A DNA stretch of 64,000 bases from Stappia sp. BW2 (lineage in GTDB: Bacteria; Pseudomonadota; Alphaproteobacteria; Rhizobiales; Stappiaceae): positions 868,001-932,000 of the forward strand of contig NZ_VIRG01000070.1 in NCBI RefSeq assembly GCF_008107695.1, read 5' to 3'. A model generated the notes under the pieces. That model worked only from the letters and a program-made list of their open reading frames with translations. It was not told the origin of the DNA and ran no database searches. The translations under genes and the position numbers were made by a program. Shown in pieces: positions 8,304 through 16,518 of the stretch (positions are counted from its first letter, which is position 1; every line of letters begins with the position of its first letter).

Positions 8304-8522
8304 TTACGGCAACCGGGCGGCGAGGTAGTGCGTTGCCTTTTGCACCGGTGGGCCCAGAAAAAAGGCGATGACGGCGGCAGCAGGCCAGGCAAGGCGAAAG
8401 GCGTTCATCCATTGCCAGAAGAAACTGTCGTTCCAGCCGAGATTCAGGAAGGTGACCCAGCATGACATCAGGAGCGACAGACCCAGCGACATCAGGCTTG
8501 TTGCTATCAATCGGGTCTTCAT
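8304..8522 (-). CDS. DUF2798 small membrane protein
   Basis: A small protein of 72 residues with two hydrophobic helices (about residues 5-27 and 38-58) separated by LNLGWNDSFFWQWMNAFRLAWP, the layout of DUF2798 proteins, which are two-helix membrane proteins of unknown function. An AAGG sits 10 nt before the ATG at 8522. It begins 6 bp after the ABM gene stop and ends 17 bp before the RidA start, so the three are probably one transcript. Confidence 0.75.
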   Translation of the reverse strand: MKTRLIATSLMSLGLSLLMSCWVTFLNLGWNDSFFWQWMNAFRLAWPAAAVIAFFLGPPVQKATHYLAARLP

Positions 8523-8528
8523 GGCCGC

Positions 8529-8837
8529 TTACCTTTCGCCCGCTTCGCCTGTGCCGATCTCGCCGAGCTGTTCGATGTAGCTGACCTGGGTCAGGTTCTT
8601 GGCGAGATAGGCCTTGGTGTGCGGCATTTCGAAGTGGGCTGCCAGGGCGTCCTTGTCGGTCCAGCTCTCCCAGAGAGTGAACTTGCCGGAATGCTCCAGG
8701 TTCTGCCGGATTTCGAAGAAGTTGCAGCCCGGTTCGTGCTGGGTTTCGGCCGCCAGCCGGCGCAATTCCATTTCGGCCGTGGTCTGGTCCGCGCCTTGTT
8801 GCAGCTCAATACCTGCGCAAATGAAATAGTTGCCCAT
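8529..8837 (-). CDS. Antibiotic biosynthesis monooxygenase (ABM/YgiN-like)
   Basis: A protein of 102 residues with the ferredoxin-like ABM fold seen in quinol monooxygenases and heme-degrading monooxygenases. Recognisable parts are FICAGIELQQGAD at the first strand, HEPGCNFFEIRQNLEHSGKFTLWESWTDKDALAAH in the middle, and the helix FEMPHTKAY. Family members are cofactor-independent oxygenases for aromatic or quinol substrates; the substrate here is unknown. It is the first gene of a leftward three-gene cluster and is divergent from a LysR-type gene 100 bp away, which probably controls it. Confidence 0.83.
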   Translation of the reverse strand: MGNYFICAGIELQQGADQTTAEMELRRLAAETQHEPGCNFFEIRQNLEHSGKFTLWESWTDKDALAAHFEMPHTKAYLAKNLTQVSYIEQLGEIGTGEAGER

Positions 8838-8937
8838 GACTGTCTCCGTTGTGTTTGTTGGATGAAGACAGATTTATTGATTTCTGATTGTCTAATCTAT
8901 ATCTGAAAATGGTAACTTAAATTGCGAAATTGGAATC
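8838..8937. promoter_or_regulatory. Divergent promoter region, LysR / ABM cluster
   Basis: This 100-bp A/T-rich gap separates the LysR-type regulator (rightward) from the ABM-DUF2798-RidA cluster (leftward). LysR-type proteins usually bind such a gap at T-N11-A sites, but I could not single out one convincing site by eye. Confidence 0.5.
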
Positions 8938-9855
8938 ATGCTCGACGACATCGCCTTGTTTGTTCACATCGCGCGCCATCGAAGCCTTGCGAAGGCTGCA
9001 GCGCATCTGGGGTTGCCTGCGGCGACGGTGACGCGCCGCCTGGCGAAGCTGGAAGAAACCATTGGCACGCAGCTGGTTTTTCGCTCCGCGCGTAAATTCG
9101 AGCTGACAGGGGCGGGGGACGCCTATTTTGAGTCTTTTGCCGATCTCGTTCAAACCGCAGAGACGACGCTTGATGGATTGAGCGCCGATCTGCATGGCCT
9201 CCGGGGCGCCATGAAAGTGGCTGCACCCACCAATATTTCCATCGGAATTCTGGAACCCATGTGGTCCGGATTTCTGAAGGCTTATCCGGAAATCCGGCTG
9301 ACACTGGCCCTCAGTAACGAGAATAAGGACCTGCTTGAACACAAGGTGGATATTGGCTTGAGAGCAGGACCGCAGACCGATGAGCGCCTTTTCCAGAAAC
9401 GTCTCGGGGTGATCGCGACCGTGCTGGTGGCGGCACCGTCCTATCTTGAAGAGGCAGGTGCGCCGGAAACACCGCAAGAGATCAGTGAGCACAAGGTGGT
9501 GCGGGTGTCGACATTGCCGCAATGGCAGTTGACCCACCGGGAAACGGGCGCTCGGGAAACCGTGCCGCTGGATGCGCGCGTGGTTGTCGATGATATCAGC
9601 ATGGCCAGGCAACTCACCGGCGATGGTCACGGGCTCGCCCTGCTGCCCGCGAGCGAGATATCGGACGACCTGGTGTCAGGCCGCCTGACGCCGGTTCTTG
9701 CCAGTTGGCAGGGCCAGCAGCGGGACATTTTCGCGGTGTGGCCAACCGGCAAACTGCTGAACGCGCGGGTACGCTGCCTGCTCGATTACATGGAAACCTT
9801 CATGGCGGCGTTTCCGGTGTTACAGGGAGCTGTGTTTGAGCCAGATCCGGCCTGA
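8938..9855 (+). CDS. LysR family transcriptional regulator
   Basis: A 305-residue regulator with an N-terminal winged helix-turn-helix (residues 1-60; SLAKAAAHLGLPAATVTRRLAKLEETIGTQLVFRS) and a C-terminal periplasmic-binding-protein-like effector domain (about 88-290). It lies divergent to the ABM/DUF2798/RidA cluster and, by the usual LysR arrangement, is likely to regulate that cluster and itself in response to a small molecule, perhaps a quinone or aromatic compound given the ABM enzyme. The effector is unknown. Confidence 0.93.
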   Translation: MLDDIALFVHIARHRSLAKAAAHLGLPAATVTRRLAKLEETIGTQLVFRSARKFELTGAGDAYFESFADLVQTAETTLDGLSADLHGLRGAMKVAAPTNISIGILEPMWSGFLKAYPEIRLTLALSNENKDLLEHKVDIGLRAGPQTDERLFQKRLGVIATVLVAAPSYLEEAGAPETPQEISEHKVVRVSTLPQWQLTHRETGARETVPLDARVVVDDISMARQLTGDGHGLALLPASEISDDLVSGRLTPVLASWQGQQRDIFAVWPTGKLLNARVRCLLDYMETFMAAFPVLQGAVFEPDPA

Positions 9856-9868
9856 TCCGGCCGTTGGC

Positions 9869-10267
9869 TTATGCAGTGTAGGGATTGCAGCGAATGTAGC
9901 GCGGCTGATCGATGTAGCTGGACATGACGGAAAGCCATGCCTTGCACTCGCCCTGCGTCTTGAAACAACCTGCCTGGGAGATGATGTATTTCTGGCTGAA
10001 GTTGAAGACCTTGCCGCTGGCAATGCCCTTCCAGCCGCTGCCGCTGAAGCTGCGGCAGTCATAAGGCGTGTTGTAGGTGCTGGGAATGTCCTGCCGGTTC
10101 TTGGTGAAGGTCGGGGAGAACAGCAGCGTTTCCACCACATTTCCGCCCGTCGTCTCATAGGACTGGCACGCGACAAGGCTCAGGGACGCGGCAACGACCG
10201 GAACCAGACGCAATCCCTTTTTCAACCCATGAACAACGTGGTGCGGAAAAGAGCGGTAGCAGGTCAT
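9869..10267 (-). CDS. Putative lipoprotein of unknown function
   Basis: An unrecognised protein of 132 residues. The start at 10267 is favoured because CTGGAG lies 8 nt upstream. Residues 14-35 form a signal sequence ending in the lipobox SLVAC-Q, so the mature protein should be lipid-anchored. The mature part has further cysteines (DCRSF, GCFKTQGEC, IRC) and aromatic-rich stretches; disulfides in the periplasm are plausible. It is convergent with the LysR gene 13 bp away. Confidence 0.7.
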   Translation of the reverse strand: MTCYRSFPHHVVHGLKKGLRLVPVVAASLSLVACQSYETTGGNVVETLLFSPTFTKNRQDIPSTYNTPYDCRSFSGSGWKGIASGKVFNFSQKYIISQAGCFKTQGECKAWLSVMSSYIDQPRYIRCNPYTA

Positions 10268-10469
10268 CACAGGCTCCAGTGAACAGGATAGGCGCGGTCC
10301 GGGACCGTTCAATTGATTGATTTGCAACGACTCTCACATGAGCCGAAGACCGGGGCAAAATCAAGTCACGTTCGCTTGGCTGATATCCGCCGCAGCGCGT
10401 TATTGGTTTCGCCCGTGTCAGGCGCACGGGATATGCCGCACGCCTGACGGGTTCGAAGGTTGCACTGTG

Positions 10470-12554
10470 TCAGGCTTTTCCGGTCACCATAAGGGCGAAG
10501 GCCTGAGATTCGGCAACTTCCTTCAGCCGGTCGAAACGGCCGGAGGCGCCGCCGTGGCCGGCTTCCATGTTGGTTTTGAGCATCAGCAGCTTGTCGCCGG
10601 TGGCTGTTGCCCGCAGTTTGGCAACCCATTTGGCCGGCTCCCAATAGGTCACGCGCGGATCGGTCAAGCCGCCGACCGCCAGGATGGCCGGATAGGCCTT
10701 GGCCTCGACATTGTCATAGGGCGAATAGGAGGCGATGTAGTCGTAGGCTGTCTTGTCGCTGATCGGATTGCCCCATTCGGGCCATTCCGGCGGGGTGAGC
10801 GGCAGCGTGTCGTCCAGCATTGTCGACAGAACGTCGACGAACGGAACCTCGGCTATGATGCCGCCGAATTTTTCCGGTGCCAGATTGGCGACAGCACCCA
10901 TCAGCATGCCGCCCGCCGAGCCGCCCTGAGCGACGATGTGCTCATAGGAGGTGAAGCTTTCCGCAACCAGGTGATCGGCCGCGGCAATGAAGTCGGTGAA
11001 GGTGTTCTTCTTGTTCTCTCGCCGCCCGTCCTTGTACCAGTGGAAGCCCTTGTCCTTGCCACCGCGAATATGGGCAATCGCGTAGACAAAGCCCCGGTCG
11101 ACCAGCGACAGGCAATTGGTGTTGAAGCTTGCCGGAATAGTGATTCCGTAAGAGCCATAGCCGTAAAGCAGCAGCGGTGCGGAGCCGTCGAGCCTGGTGT
11201 CCTTTCGGTATAGCACGGACACCGGCACAGTCTCGCCGTCGGCGGCGGGCGCCATCAGGCGGCGGGTGACATAGTCGCCCGCGTTATGGCCGGAGGGTAC
11301 TTCCTGTTCCTTGCGCAGAACACGCTCGCGGGTCTCGACATTGTAGTCGAAGGTCTGCGACGGCGTGGTCATGGAGGAATAGGAAAAGCGGATCGTGCTG
11401 GTGTCGAACTCATAGCCGCCTCCAAGGCCGAGCGAATAGGCCTCCTCGTCGAAAGCGATGGAATGTTCGATCTTGTCGGCAAGCCGGTGGATCACGATGC
11501 GCGGCAGGCCGTCCTCGCGCTCCAGCCGCGTCATGAAACTCTTGTAGACGCAGTGGGACAGGATCAGGCACCCCGGCTTGTGCGGCACGAGGTCTGACCA
11601 GTTCTGGCGGCCAGGGTTGCTCTTGGGCGCGGTGACGATCTTGAAGTCCTCGGCGCCACCTGCATTGGTCAGGATGTAAAGCGTGTCGCCATGATCGTCG
11701 ATGGAATATTCGATGCCGGTTTCGCGCTCTGCGACCAGCACCGGTTCGGCAGTCGGATCACTTGCCGGGATCATCCAGACTTCGGACGTCTCATGGTCGT
11801 GAATGTCGATGACGATGGTGTCACCGGACTGGGTCTTGCCGACCCCCATGAAGAAGCCGGCATCCTTTTCCTCGTAGACGAGCACATCGCTGGCCGGGTC
11901 GGTGCCGATCTCGTGCCGGAAGAGCTTTGAAGGCCGGTGATTGGCGTCCAGACGAACGTAGAACACGTAACGACTATCTTCGGAGAAAACGCCGCCGCCG
12001 CCCGTATCTTCGATGGCGTAGTCGAAATCCTTGGCCGTCGCGGCGTCGCGCAGTCTGAGCGAATAATATTCCGAGCCCTTGTCATCATAGGCCCAGGCTA
12101 TGAGCTTGTGATCCGTCGACTGGCTGACACCACCGATCCGGAAGTAGGACGTGCCCTCGGCTTCCTTGTCGCCGTGGAGAAGTACCGTTTCCTCGCCGCC
12201 ATCGCGCGGGGTCCGGAAGAAGATCGGTTGCTGGCCACCGGTTTCGTATTTGAGGCCATAGGCGAAGGGGCCGTCGGGTGAGGGGACCGAACTGTCGTCT
12301 TCCTTGATGCGGCCGCGCATTTCAGCAAAAAGCTGTTCCTGCAGAGCCTTCGTCGGCGCCATCTGCGCTTCCTGGTAGGTATTTTCCGCTTCCAGATAGG
12401 CGCGGATATCGGCATCCAGCACGGAAGGGTCTTTCATGACCTCCTGCCAGTTGTCTGCCCGCAGCCAGGCAAAGTCGTCCTGGCGAGCAACGCCGTGGGT
12501 CTCAAGGGTGACGGGGCGCGCAGTGGCGCGCGGGGGGAGGGCATCCTGTTTCAT
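10470..12554 (-). CDS. Oligopeptidase B (S9A serine peptidase)
   Basis: A cytosolic prolyl-oligopeptidase-family enzyme of 694 residues that cleaves short peptides after basic residues. The N-terminal part (about 1-75, with DDFAWLRADNW) and beta-propeller (about 80-420) precede an alpha/beta-hydrolase domain with the nucleophile Ser near 546 (QGGSAGGML), Asp near 632 (GGLTDPRV) and His near 667 (EAGHGG). Length and order match oligopeptidase B well. The first in-frame start gives a 798-residue reading, but its extra 104 residues are out of character and run antisense through the cobalamin riboswitch, so ATG 12554 is chosen; no strong Shine-Dalgarno is present. Confidence 0.9.
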   Translation of the reverse strand: MKQDALPPRATARPVTLETHGVARQDDFAWLRADNWQEVMKDPSVLDADIRAYLEAENTYQEAQMAPTKALQEQLFAEMRGRIKEDDSSVPSPDGPFAYGLKYETGGQQPIFFRTPRDGGEETVLLHGDKEAEGTSYFRIGGVSQSTDHKLIAWAYDDKGSEYYSLRLRDAATAKDFDYAIEDTGGGGVFSEDSRYVFYVRLDANHRPSKLFRHEIGTDPASDVLVYEEKDAGFFMGVGKTQSGDTIVIDIHDHETSEVWMIPASDPTAEPVLVAERETGIEYSIDDHGDTLYILTNAGGAEDFKIVTAPKSNPGRQNWSDLVPHKPGCLILSHCVYKSFMTRLEREDGLPRIVIHRLADKIEHSIAFDEEAYSLGLGGGYEFDTSTIRFSYSSMTTPSQTFDYNVETRERVLRKEQEVPSGHNAGDYVTRRLMAPAADGETVPVSVLYRKDTRLDGSAPLLLYGYGSYGITIPASFNTNCLSLVDRGFVYAIAHIRGGKDKGFHWYKDGRRENKKNTFTDFIAAADHLVAESFTSYEHIVAQGGSAGGMLMGAVANLAPEKFGGIIAEVPFVDVLSTMLDDTLPLTPPEWPEWGNPISDKTAYDYIASYSPYDNVEAKAYPAILAVGGLTDPRVTYWEPAKWVAKLRATATGDKLLMLKTNMEAGHGGASGRFDRLKEVAESQAFALMVTGKA

Positions 12555-12679
12555 GGATCCGAGGTAGGATTTTTGAGCGGTGAAGGCAAGAGGCCAATCC
12601 TGCCGAGGCCGCCGGACGGCTGCGTCTGTTGCGCTTCGGGACGACAAGGTGGGCGGTGAAAGTCTTTGACATTTTCCAG

Positions 12680-12885
12680 GCGTTCGAGCACTTAGGAAGA
12701 GATGGTTCCCGACTCTGAAATTCGGAGCGGGATTAAAAGGGAACACGGTGCGACGAGGCCGCAAGGCTGCAAATCCGTGACTGCCCCCGCAACTGTGAGC
12801 GGTGAGCAAACCTGAAAGCGCCACTGGGGAAACCCCGGGAAGGATCAGGCAAGCCATGACCCGCAAGTCAGGAGACCTGCCATTT
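12680..12885 (+). ncRNA. Cobalamin (AdoCbl) riboswitch
   Basis: A leader RNA with the classical cobalamin-riboswitch elements: AAAAGGGAACACGGTG at 12735-12750, the core CTGCCCCCGCAACTGTGAGCG at 12781-12801, the pairing GGGGAAACCCC, and the B12 box AGTCAGGAGACCTGCC at 12866-12881. Ligand binding normally represses the downstream genes. It precedes the DUF1636 and BtuDFC-type importer genes, so B12 uptake is probably shut off when cobalamin is plentiful. The outer borders are approximate. Confidence 0.93.
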
Positions 12886-13273
12886 CATCTTAAACCTTAA
12901 CCCGGGCGGGGTGCCCCGGCGGAGTGAGTGACATGGTCTATCGGCGCCTGCCGGCAAAGTTGCACATTCGGTTCGAAACTGCCCCGCGCAATCGCGGAGG
13001 GCGATATGAACCGGAAATTGACTGCTGAAACCTCAAGTCCTGCCAACCTTTTGACCCTTTCCGATCCGCTGTCGATGCGTGCGCTGCGCGCGATGGTGCC
13101 GAACGGCAGGCAAAAGCCTGTTGCCAACGATCGGATTGGTAATGTAATAACATTACATGATGATCATCCTCTTTCCTTTCAAGCTGGTAGCTTCTTGCGC
13201 AGCCATGGTGGCAAGGTTGTCGCTGCGCCGCCCCATGCTGTCCGTTCGCGGACGGAAGCTGTAAAGGTGCGCC
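12886..13273 (+). promoter_or_regulatory. Long leader between riboswitch and DUF1636
   Basis: These 388 bp separate the riboswitch from the first well-supported gene of the transporter operon. A G/C-rich hairpin with GGGGTGCCCC (about 12901-12921) lies just after the B12 box and might be the expression platform. The rest carries a possible small ORF at 13006-13284 and a Zur-like palindrome at 13139-13156. Confidence 0.6.
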
Positions 13274-13284
13274 ATGAGCAATGA
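13006..13284 (+). CDS. Possible small ORF in the B12 leader, unknown
   Basis: A frame of 92 residues starting at ATG 13006 with GGAGGG upstream, and ending 11 bp inside the DUF1636 gene. I recognise no family. The first half (about 45 codons) has neighbour-like codon use (LLTLSDPLSMRALRAMVPNGR), but the second half runs through the Zur-like palindrome and looks less coding. It may be a translated leader peptide, a remnant, or no gene at all. Confidence 0.35.
   Translation: MNRKLTAETSSPANLLTLSDPLSMRALRAMVPNGRQKPVANDRIGNVITLHDDHPLSFQAGSFLRSHGGKVVAAPPHAVRSRTEAVKVRHEQ
13139..13156. promoter_or_regulatory. Zur-like palindrome
   Basis: GTAATGTAATAACATTAC: 7-bp arms GTAATGT and ACATTAC repeat perfectly around AATA. 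It resembles the zinc-repressor (Zur) boxes known upstream of zinc-uptake genes in proteobacteria. It lies 118 bp before the DUF1636 start. The identification is by resemblance only. Confidence 0.5.
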
Positions 13285-13681
13285 GCCGCACAAGATTTTT
13301 GTCTGTACCGTCTGCCGTCACAAGGGTCAGATGTGTCAGCCCGGATATGCACTGGTCAGCCAGTTGAAGCGCGCTCTCCAATTGGCCGTTCCGGTCGTTG
13401 GGGACGATTTCGAGGTCAGCGGTACAGCCGACATCGAAAGCTGTTCGCGTGGATGCACAGTGGCCTACAAGGCAACGGGCGAGGCGATTTACCTCTTCGG
13501 TGATATCGATGCAGGTGAAACGGACATAGAAGATCTGGTCGACTACGCCAGGCGCTATCGCGAGCTAGAGAACGGATATGGCGGTTCTAGTGTCCGGCAC
13601 GGCATGCGATGGACCGCATCGCAGGGCCGTATCCCTGCGGCGATGATCGTCTCGGAAGCTGACGGAACGGTCTTGTCATGA
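13274..13681 (+). CDS. DUF1636 family metal-binding protein
   Basis: A protein of 135 residues of DUF1636, predicted ferredoxin-like or metal-binding proteins often encoded with cobalamin genes. Cysteines cluster as CTVCRHKGQMC near residue 11 and as ESCSRGCTVAYKA near residue 56, a pattern able to hold a metal or iron-sulfur cluster. AAAGG lies 7 nt before ATG 13274. Its stop overlaps the ATPase start by four bases (ATGA), so the two are translationally coupled and under the riboswitch. Its exact role is unknown. Confidence 0.85.
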   Translation: MSNEPHKIFVCTVCRHKGQMCQPGYALVSQLKRALQLAVPVVGDDFEVSGTADIESCSRGCTVAYKATGEAIYLFGDIDAGETDIEDLVDYARRYRELENGYGGSSVRHGMRWTASQGRIPAAMIVSEADGTVLS

Positions 13682-14451
13682 CGGGGATCGATCTTTGCGT
13701 CCGAGAGGCAAGCTGGAAGACGGGGCAGGGCAGGACCATTCTGGATCCGGTCAGCTTCGAGCTGCCCGCTGGCGAGGTTCTTGGAATTGCCGGGGCCAAT
13801 GGTGCCGGCAAATCGACCCTGCTGCGACTGCTCTACCGTTTCCTGAAACCGCACACCGGCACCCTTCTGGTGGATGGCAGGGACCTGTGGCATCTCAGTG
13901 CCAGGGAAGCAGCCCGAACGATCGCCGCCGTCCTGCAGGAGCAGCCGACCGACTTTGCCCTGTCTGTTCGCGAGATCGTCGTTCTTGGCCGGCGGCCGCA
14001 CGCAAACGGCATTGCCAATGCAGGCAAACGGGACGCTGAAATCGTCGATGACTGCCTCAGGAAAATGGATCTGCACTCCTACGCCGACAGGTCCTTTGGC
14101 ACGCTGTCCGGCGGTGAACGGCAACGGGTGATGGTGGCTCGGGCGCTGGCGCAGGAACCGAAGTTGCTGGTTCTGGATGAGCCGACCAACCATCTGGATA
14201 TCCGCCATCAGCTCGAGATTGTCGAGCTGATCTCTGATCTGAACATCACCATCGTCACAAGCCTGCATGACCTCAATCTGGCAAGCCGCGTCTGCGACAA
14301 GGTTCTGCTGCTGCACGAGGGGCGGCTAGTTGCCCATGGCGCGCCGGAAACGGTGCTGACCCCCGGCAACATTGAACAAGCCTATTCGGTACAGGTCCGC
14401 CTGGAGCAGTTGTCTGCCAGCCGTGAGCGTTACCTGACCTTCCATCTTTGA
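13678..14451 (+). CDS. Cobalamin-type ABC transporter ATPase (BtuD-like)
   Basis: The 257-residue ATPase of a FecCD-type importer. Walker A is GANGAGKST (about residues 39-47), the ABC signature is LSGGERQRV, and Walker B is LLVLDEP followed by TNHLD. A C-terminal extension (SREERYLTFHL-like) is typical of this group. It couples ATP hydrolysis to import through the permease encoded at 15457. Placement behind a B12 riboswitch supports corrinoid as substrate; iron-siderophore import is the main alternative for this protein family. Confidence 0.92.
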   Translation: MTGIDLCVREASWKTGQGRTILDPVSFELPAGEVLGIAGANGAGKSTLLRLLYRFLKPHTGTLLVDGRDLWHLSAREAARTIAAVLQEQPTDFALSVREIVVLGRRPHANGIANAGKRDAEIVDDCLRKMDLHSYADRSFGTLSGGERQRVMVARALAQEPKLLVLDEPTNHLDIRHQLEIVELISDLNITIVTSLHDLNLASRVCDKVLLLHEGRLVAHGAPETVLTPGNIEQAYSVQVRLEQLSASRERYLTFHL

Positions 14452-14467
14452 CTCCCTGGAGAGCACA

Positions 14468-15403
14468 ATGAAAAGACTACTGCTGAGCGCTGCGCTCGCC
14501 CTTCTGACTGTTCCGGCCTTTGCCCAGACCACGGTGAAAAGCTGCAATCGCACGGTCACTTTCGAAGCGCCGCCAAAAGCCGCTGTTTCGAACGACGTCA
14601 ATCTGACCGAGATGATGCTGGTGCTTGGTCTGCGCGACCGCATGGTTGGATATACCGGCATTTCGGGCTGGAAGACGCTGGACGCGGAAATGCGTGAGGG
14701 CGTTGCCGAACTTCCGGAACTCGCGTCAAAATATCCAAGCAAGGAAGTGCTGATCGGGGCAGATGCGGATTTCTATTTTGCCGGCTGGAACTATGGCATG
14801 AAGGTTGGCGGCGAAGTGACGCCGGAAACGCTGGAGCCCTTCGGGATCAAGGTTTATGAGCTGACCGAATCCTGCATCCATATCGGCGACAAGCCCAAGG
14901 CTTCGCTGGCGGATCTTTACAACGACCTGATCAATCTCGGGAAGATCTTCGGCGTGGAAGACACGGCCCTGCACCTTGTCGCTGCCTATAAGCAGGAACT
15001 GGCGCGGATCGCGGCAACGGTGCCGGAAGGCGAGAAACCGTTGCGGGTTTTCGTTTACGACAGTGGTGAGGACAAGCCCTTCACCGCCGGTCGCTATGCT
15101 ATGCCGACGGCGCTTATCGAGGCGGCCGGTGGCGTCAACGTCATGGACGATTTCGAAAAGAGCTGGGCGACGGTCGATTGGGAAACCGTGGTGGAGAAAG
15201 ATCCGGACATGGTCGTGATCGTAAACTACGGCGAAGTGACGGCGGACCAGAAACGGGATTTCATGAAGAACAACCCAGCTCTGGCCGGCATTGCGGCGGT
15301 CAAGAACGACCGCTTCGTCGTCCTGGATTATGTCGAGGCAACGCCGGGACCGCGAAACCTCAAGGCTGTCGGCAAACTCACTGAAGCCTTCTGGGGAGAG
15401 TGA
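14468..15403 (+). CDS. ABC transporter substrate-binding protein (BtuF-like)
   Basis: A periplasmic corrinoid- or siderophore-binding protein of 311 residues, class III binding-protein fold. Signal peptide residues 1-20 end in AFA-Q. The two lobes are joined by a long helix (about 155-180), and LVLGLRDRMVGYTG and ADADFYFAGWNYG are typical of BtuF/FepB proteins. A conserved glutamate pair on the lobes usually docks to the permease. It follows the ATPase gene by 16 bp and precedes the permease by 53 bp, giving a complete importer under riboswitch control. No TonB-dependent outer-membrane receptor is encoded nearby. Confidence 0.9.
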   Translation: MKRLLLSAALALLTVPAFAQTTVKSCNRTVTFEAPPKAAVSNDVNLTEMMLVLGLRDRMVGYTGISGWKTLDAEMREGVAELPELASKYPSKEVLIGADADFYFAGWNYGMKVGGEVTPETLEPFGIKVYELTESCIHIGDKPKASLADLYNDLINLGKIFGVEDTALHLVAAYKQELARIAATVPEGEKPLRVFVYDSGEDKPFTAGRYAMPTALIEAAGGVNVMDDFEKSWATVDWETVVEKDPDMVVIVNYGEVTADQKRDFMKNNPALAGIAAVKNDRFVVLDYVEATPGPRNLKAVGKLTEAFWGE

Positions 15404-15456
15404 GACTTGCTGACAATGCCTCTCACCGCGGTTGCGGGCACAAGCGATGATCCGGC

Positions 15457-16518
15457 ATGACCGAGGTGACGGCAAAACACAACGCATCCCGGCGGCGGTG
15501 GAGCACCGGCGTTCTGCTTCTTGCCGGGATGCTGCTGCTAGCTATTTCGATTGTGGCCGCCATCGGCGCAGGCGCGGTCGCCATTCCGGGCAGCACTGTC
15601 TTCAAGATCCTGGCCAATCGCACGGTGCCCGGCCTTTTTGAGGTCGATTGGCCGCAGAGCCGCGAGGCGATCGTTTGGGAAATCCGGTTTCCGCGTGCGC
15701 TGCTGGCCGGCTTTGTTGGCGCCGGTCTGGCTGTGGTCGGTGCTGCCCTTCAATCCGTCACGCGCAATCCGCTGGCGGATCCGCATTTGCTTGGCATCTC
15801 CTCCGGCGCGGCGGCCGGCGCCATTCTTGCGCTTTTGCACACCGGCCTGTTTCTGGGGCTCATGACCGTTCCGCTGATGGCTTTTGCCGGGGCACTGGTG
15901 GCAACCTTCCTGGTGCTTGGCGTGACACGCTTCGCGTCTGCGACCAGTGCCGACCGGCTGGTTCTTGCCGGTGTGGCGGTGTCGTTCATCATCATGGCAA
16001 TCGCCAATATTCTGATTTTCCTCGGTGACCCCAGGGCAACTCATACGGTTGTCTTCTGGATGCTGGGCGGTCTCGGTCTTGCCCAGTGGTCGCAATTGCC
16101 GTTTCCACTCGGCATTCTGCTGCTGGTGGCACCCTATTTCCTGGTGCGGGCCGCTGATCTCAACGCCATGACCATTGGCGATGAAACCGCCTCGACGCTC
16201 GGCATTCCCGTTGCCCGGTTTCGTCTCACCGTGTTTGTGCTCGGCGCGCTTATCACCGGCGTGATGGTGGCGTTTTCAGGCATCATCGGTTTCGTCGGCC
16301 TGATGGTGCCGCACATCGCGCGCTTTCTCGTAGGCGGTAACTACAGCCGGGTTCTGCCCGCCTCCATGGTTCTGGGCGCCATCTTTCTGATCTGGGCGGA
16401 CATCATTGCCCGCACGCTTTTGTCGCCTGAAGATATGCCCATCGGTATCGTCACGGGGTTGATCGGTGGTGTTTTCTTCGTCCTGCTGTTGCGTTCCCGG
16501 ACAGGCCAGGCCCACTAG
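15457..16518 (+). CDS. FecCD/BtuC-type ABC permease
   Basis: The integral membrane subunit of the importer, 353 residues with about 10 transmembrane helices. It shows the FecCD hallmarks RFPRALLAGFVGAGLAVVGAALQSVTRNPLADPHLLGISSGA in the front half (positions about 77-118; key residues RxPR, NPLAxPxxLGxxxGA) and GLMVPHIARFLVG in the second half. It forms the channel with BtuD- and BtuF-like partners encoded just upstream. A 9-bp inverted repeat follows the gene. Confidence 0.93.
   Translation: MTEVTAKHNASRRRWSTGVLLLAGMLLLAISIVAAIGAGAVAIPGSTVFKILANRTVPGLFEVDWPQSREAIVWEIRFPRALLAGFVGAGLAVVGAALQSVTRNPLADPHLLGISSGAAAGAILALLHTGLFLGLMTVPLMAFAGALVATFLVLGVTRFASATSADRLVLAGVAVSFIIMAIANILIFLGDPRATHTVVFWMLGGLGLAQWSQLPFPLGILLLVAPYFLVRAADLNAMTIGDETASTLGIPVARFRLTVFVLGALITGVMVAFSGIIGFVGLMVPHIARFLVGGNYSRVLPASMVLGAIFLIWADIIARTLLSPEDMPIGIVTGLIGGVFFVLLLRSRTGQAH

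Noticed and set aside
12555-12866. N-terminal extension of oligopeptidase B to a 798-residue frame
   Set aside because: The extra 104 residues run antisense to the cobalamin riboswitch and do not resemble the peptidase family; ATG 12554 fits the usual N-terminus.
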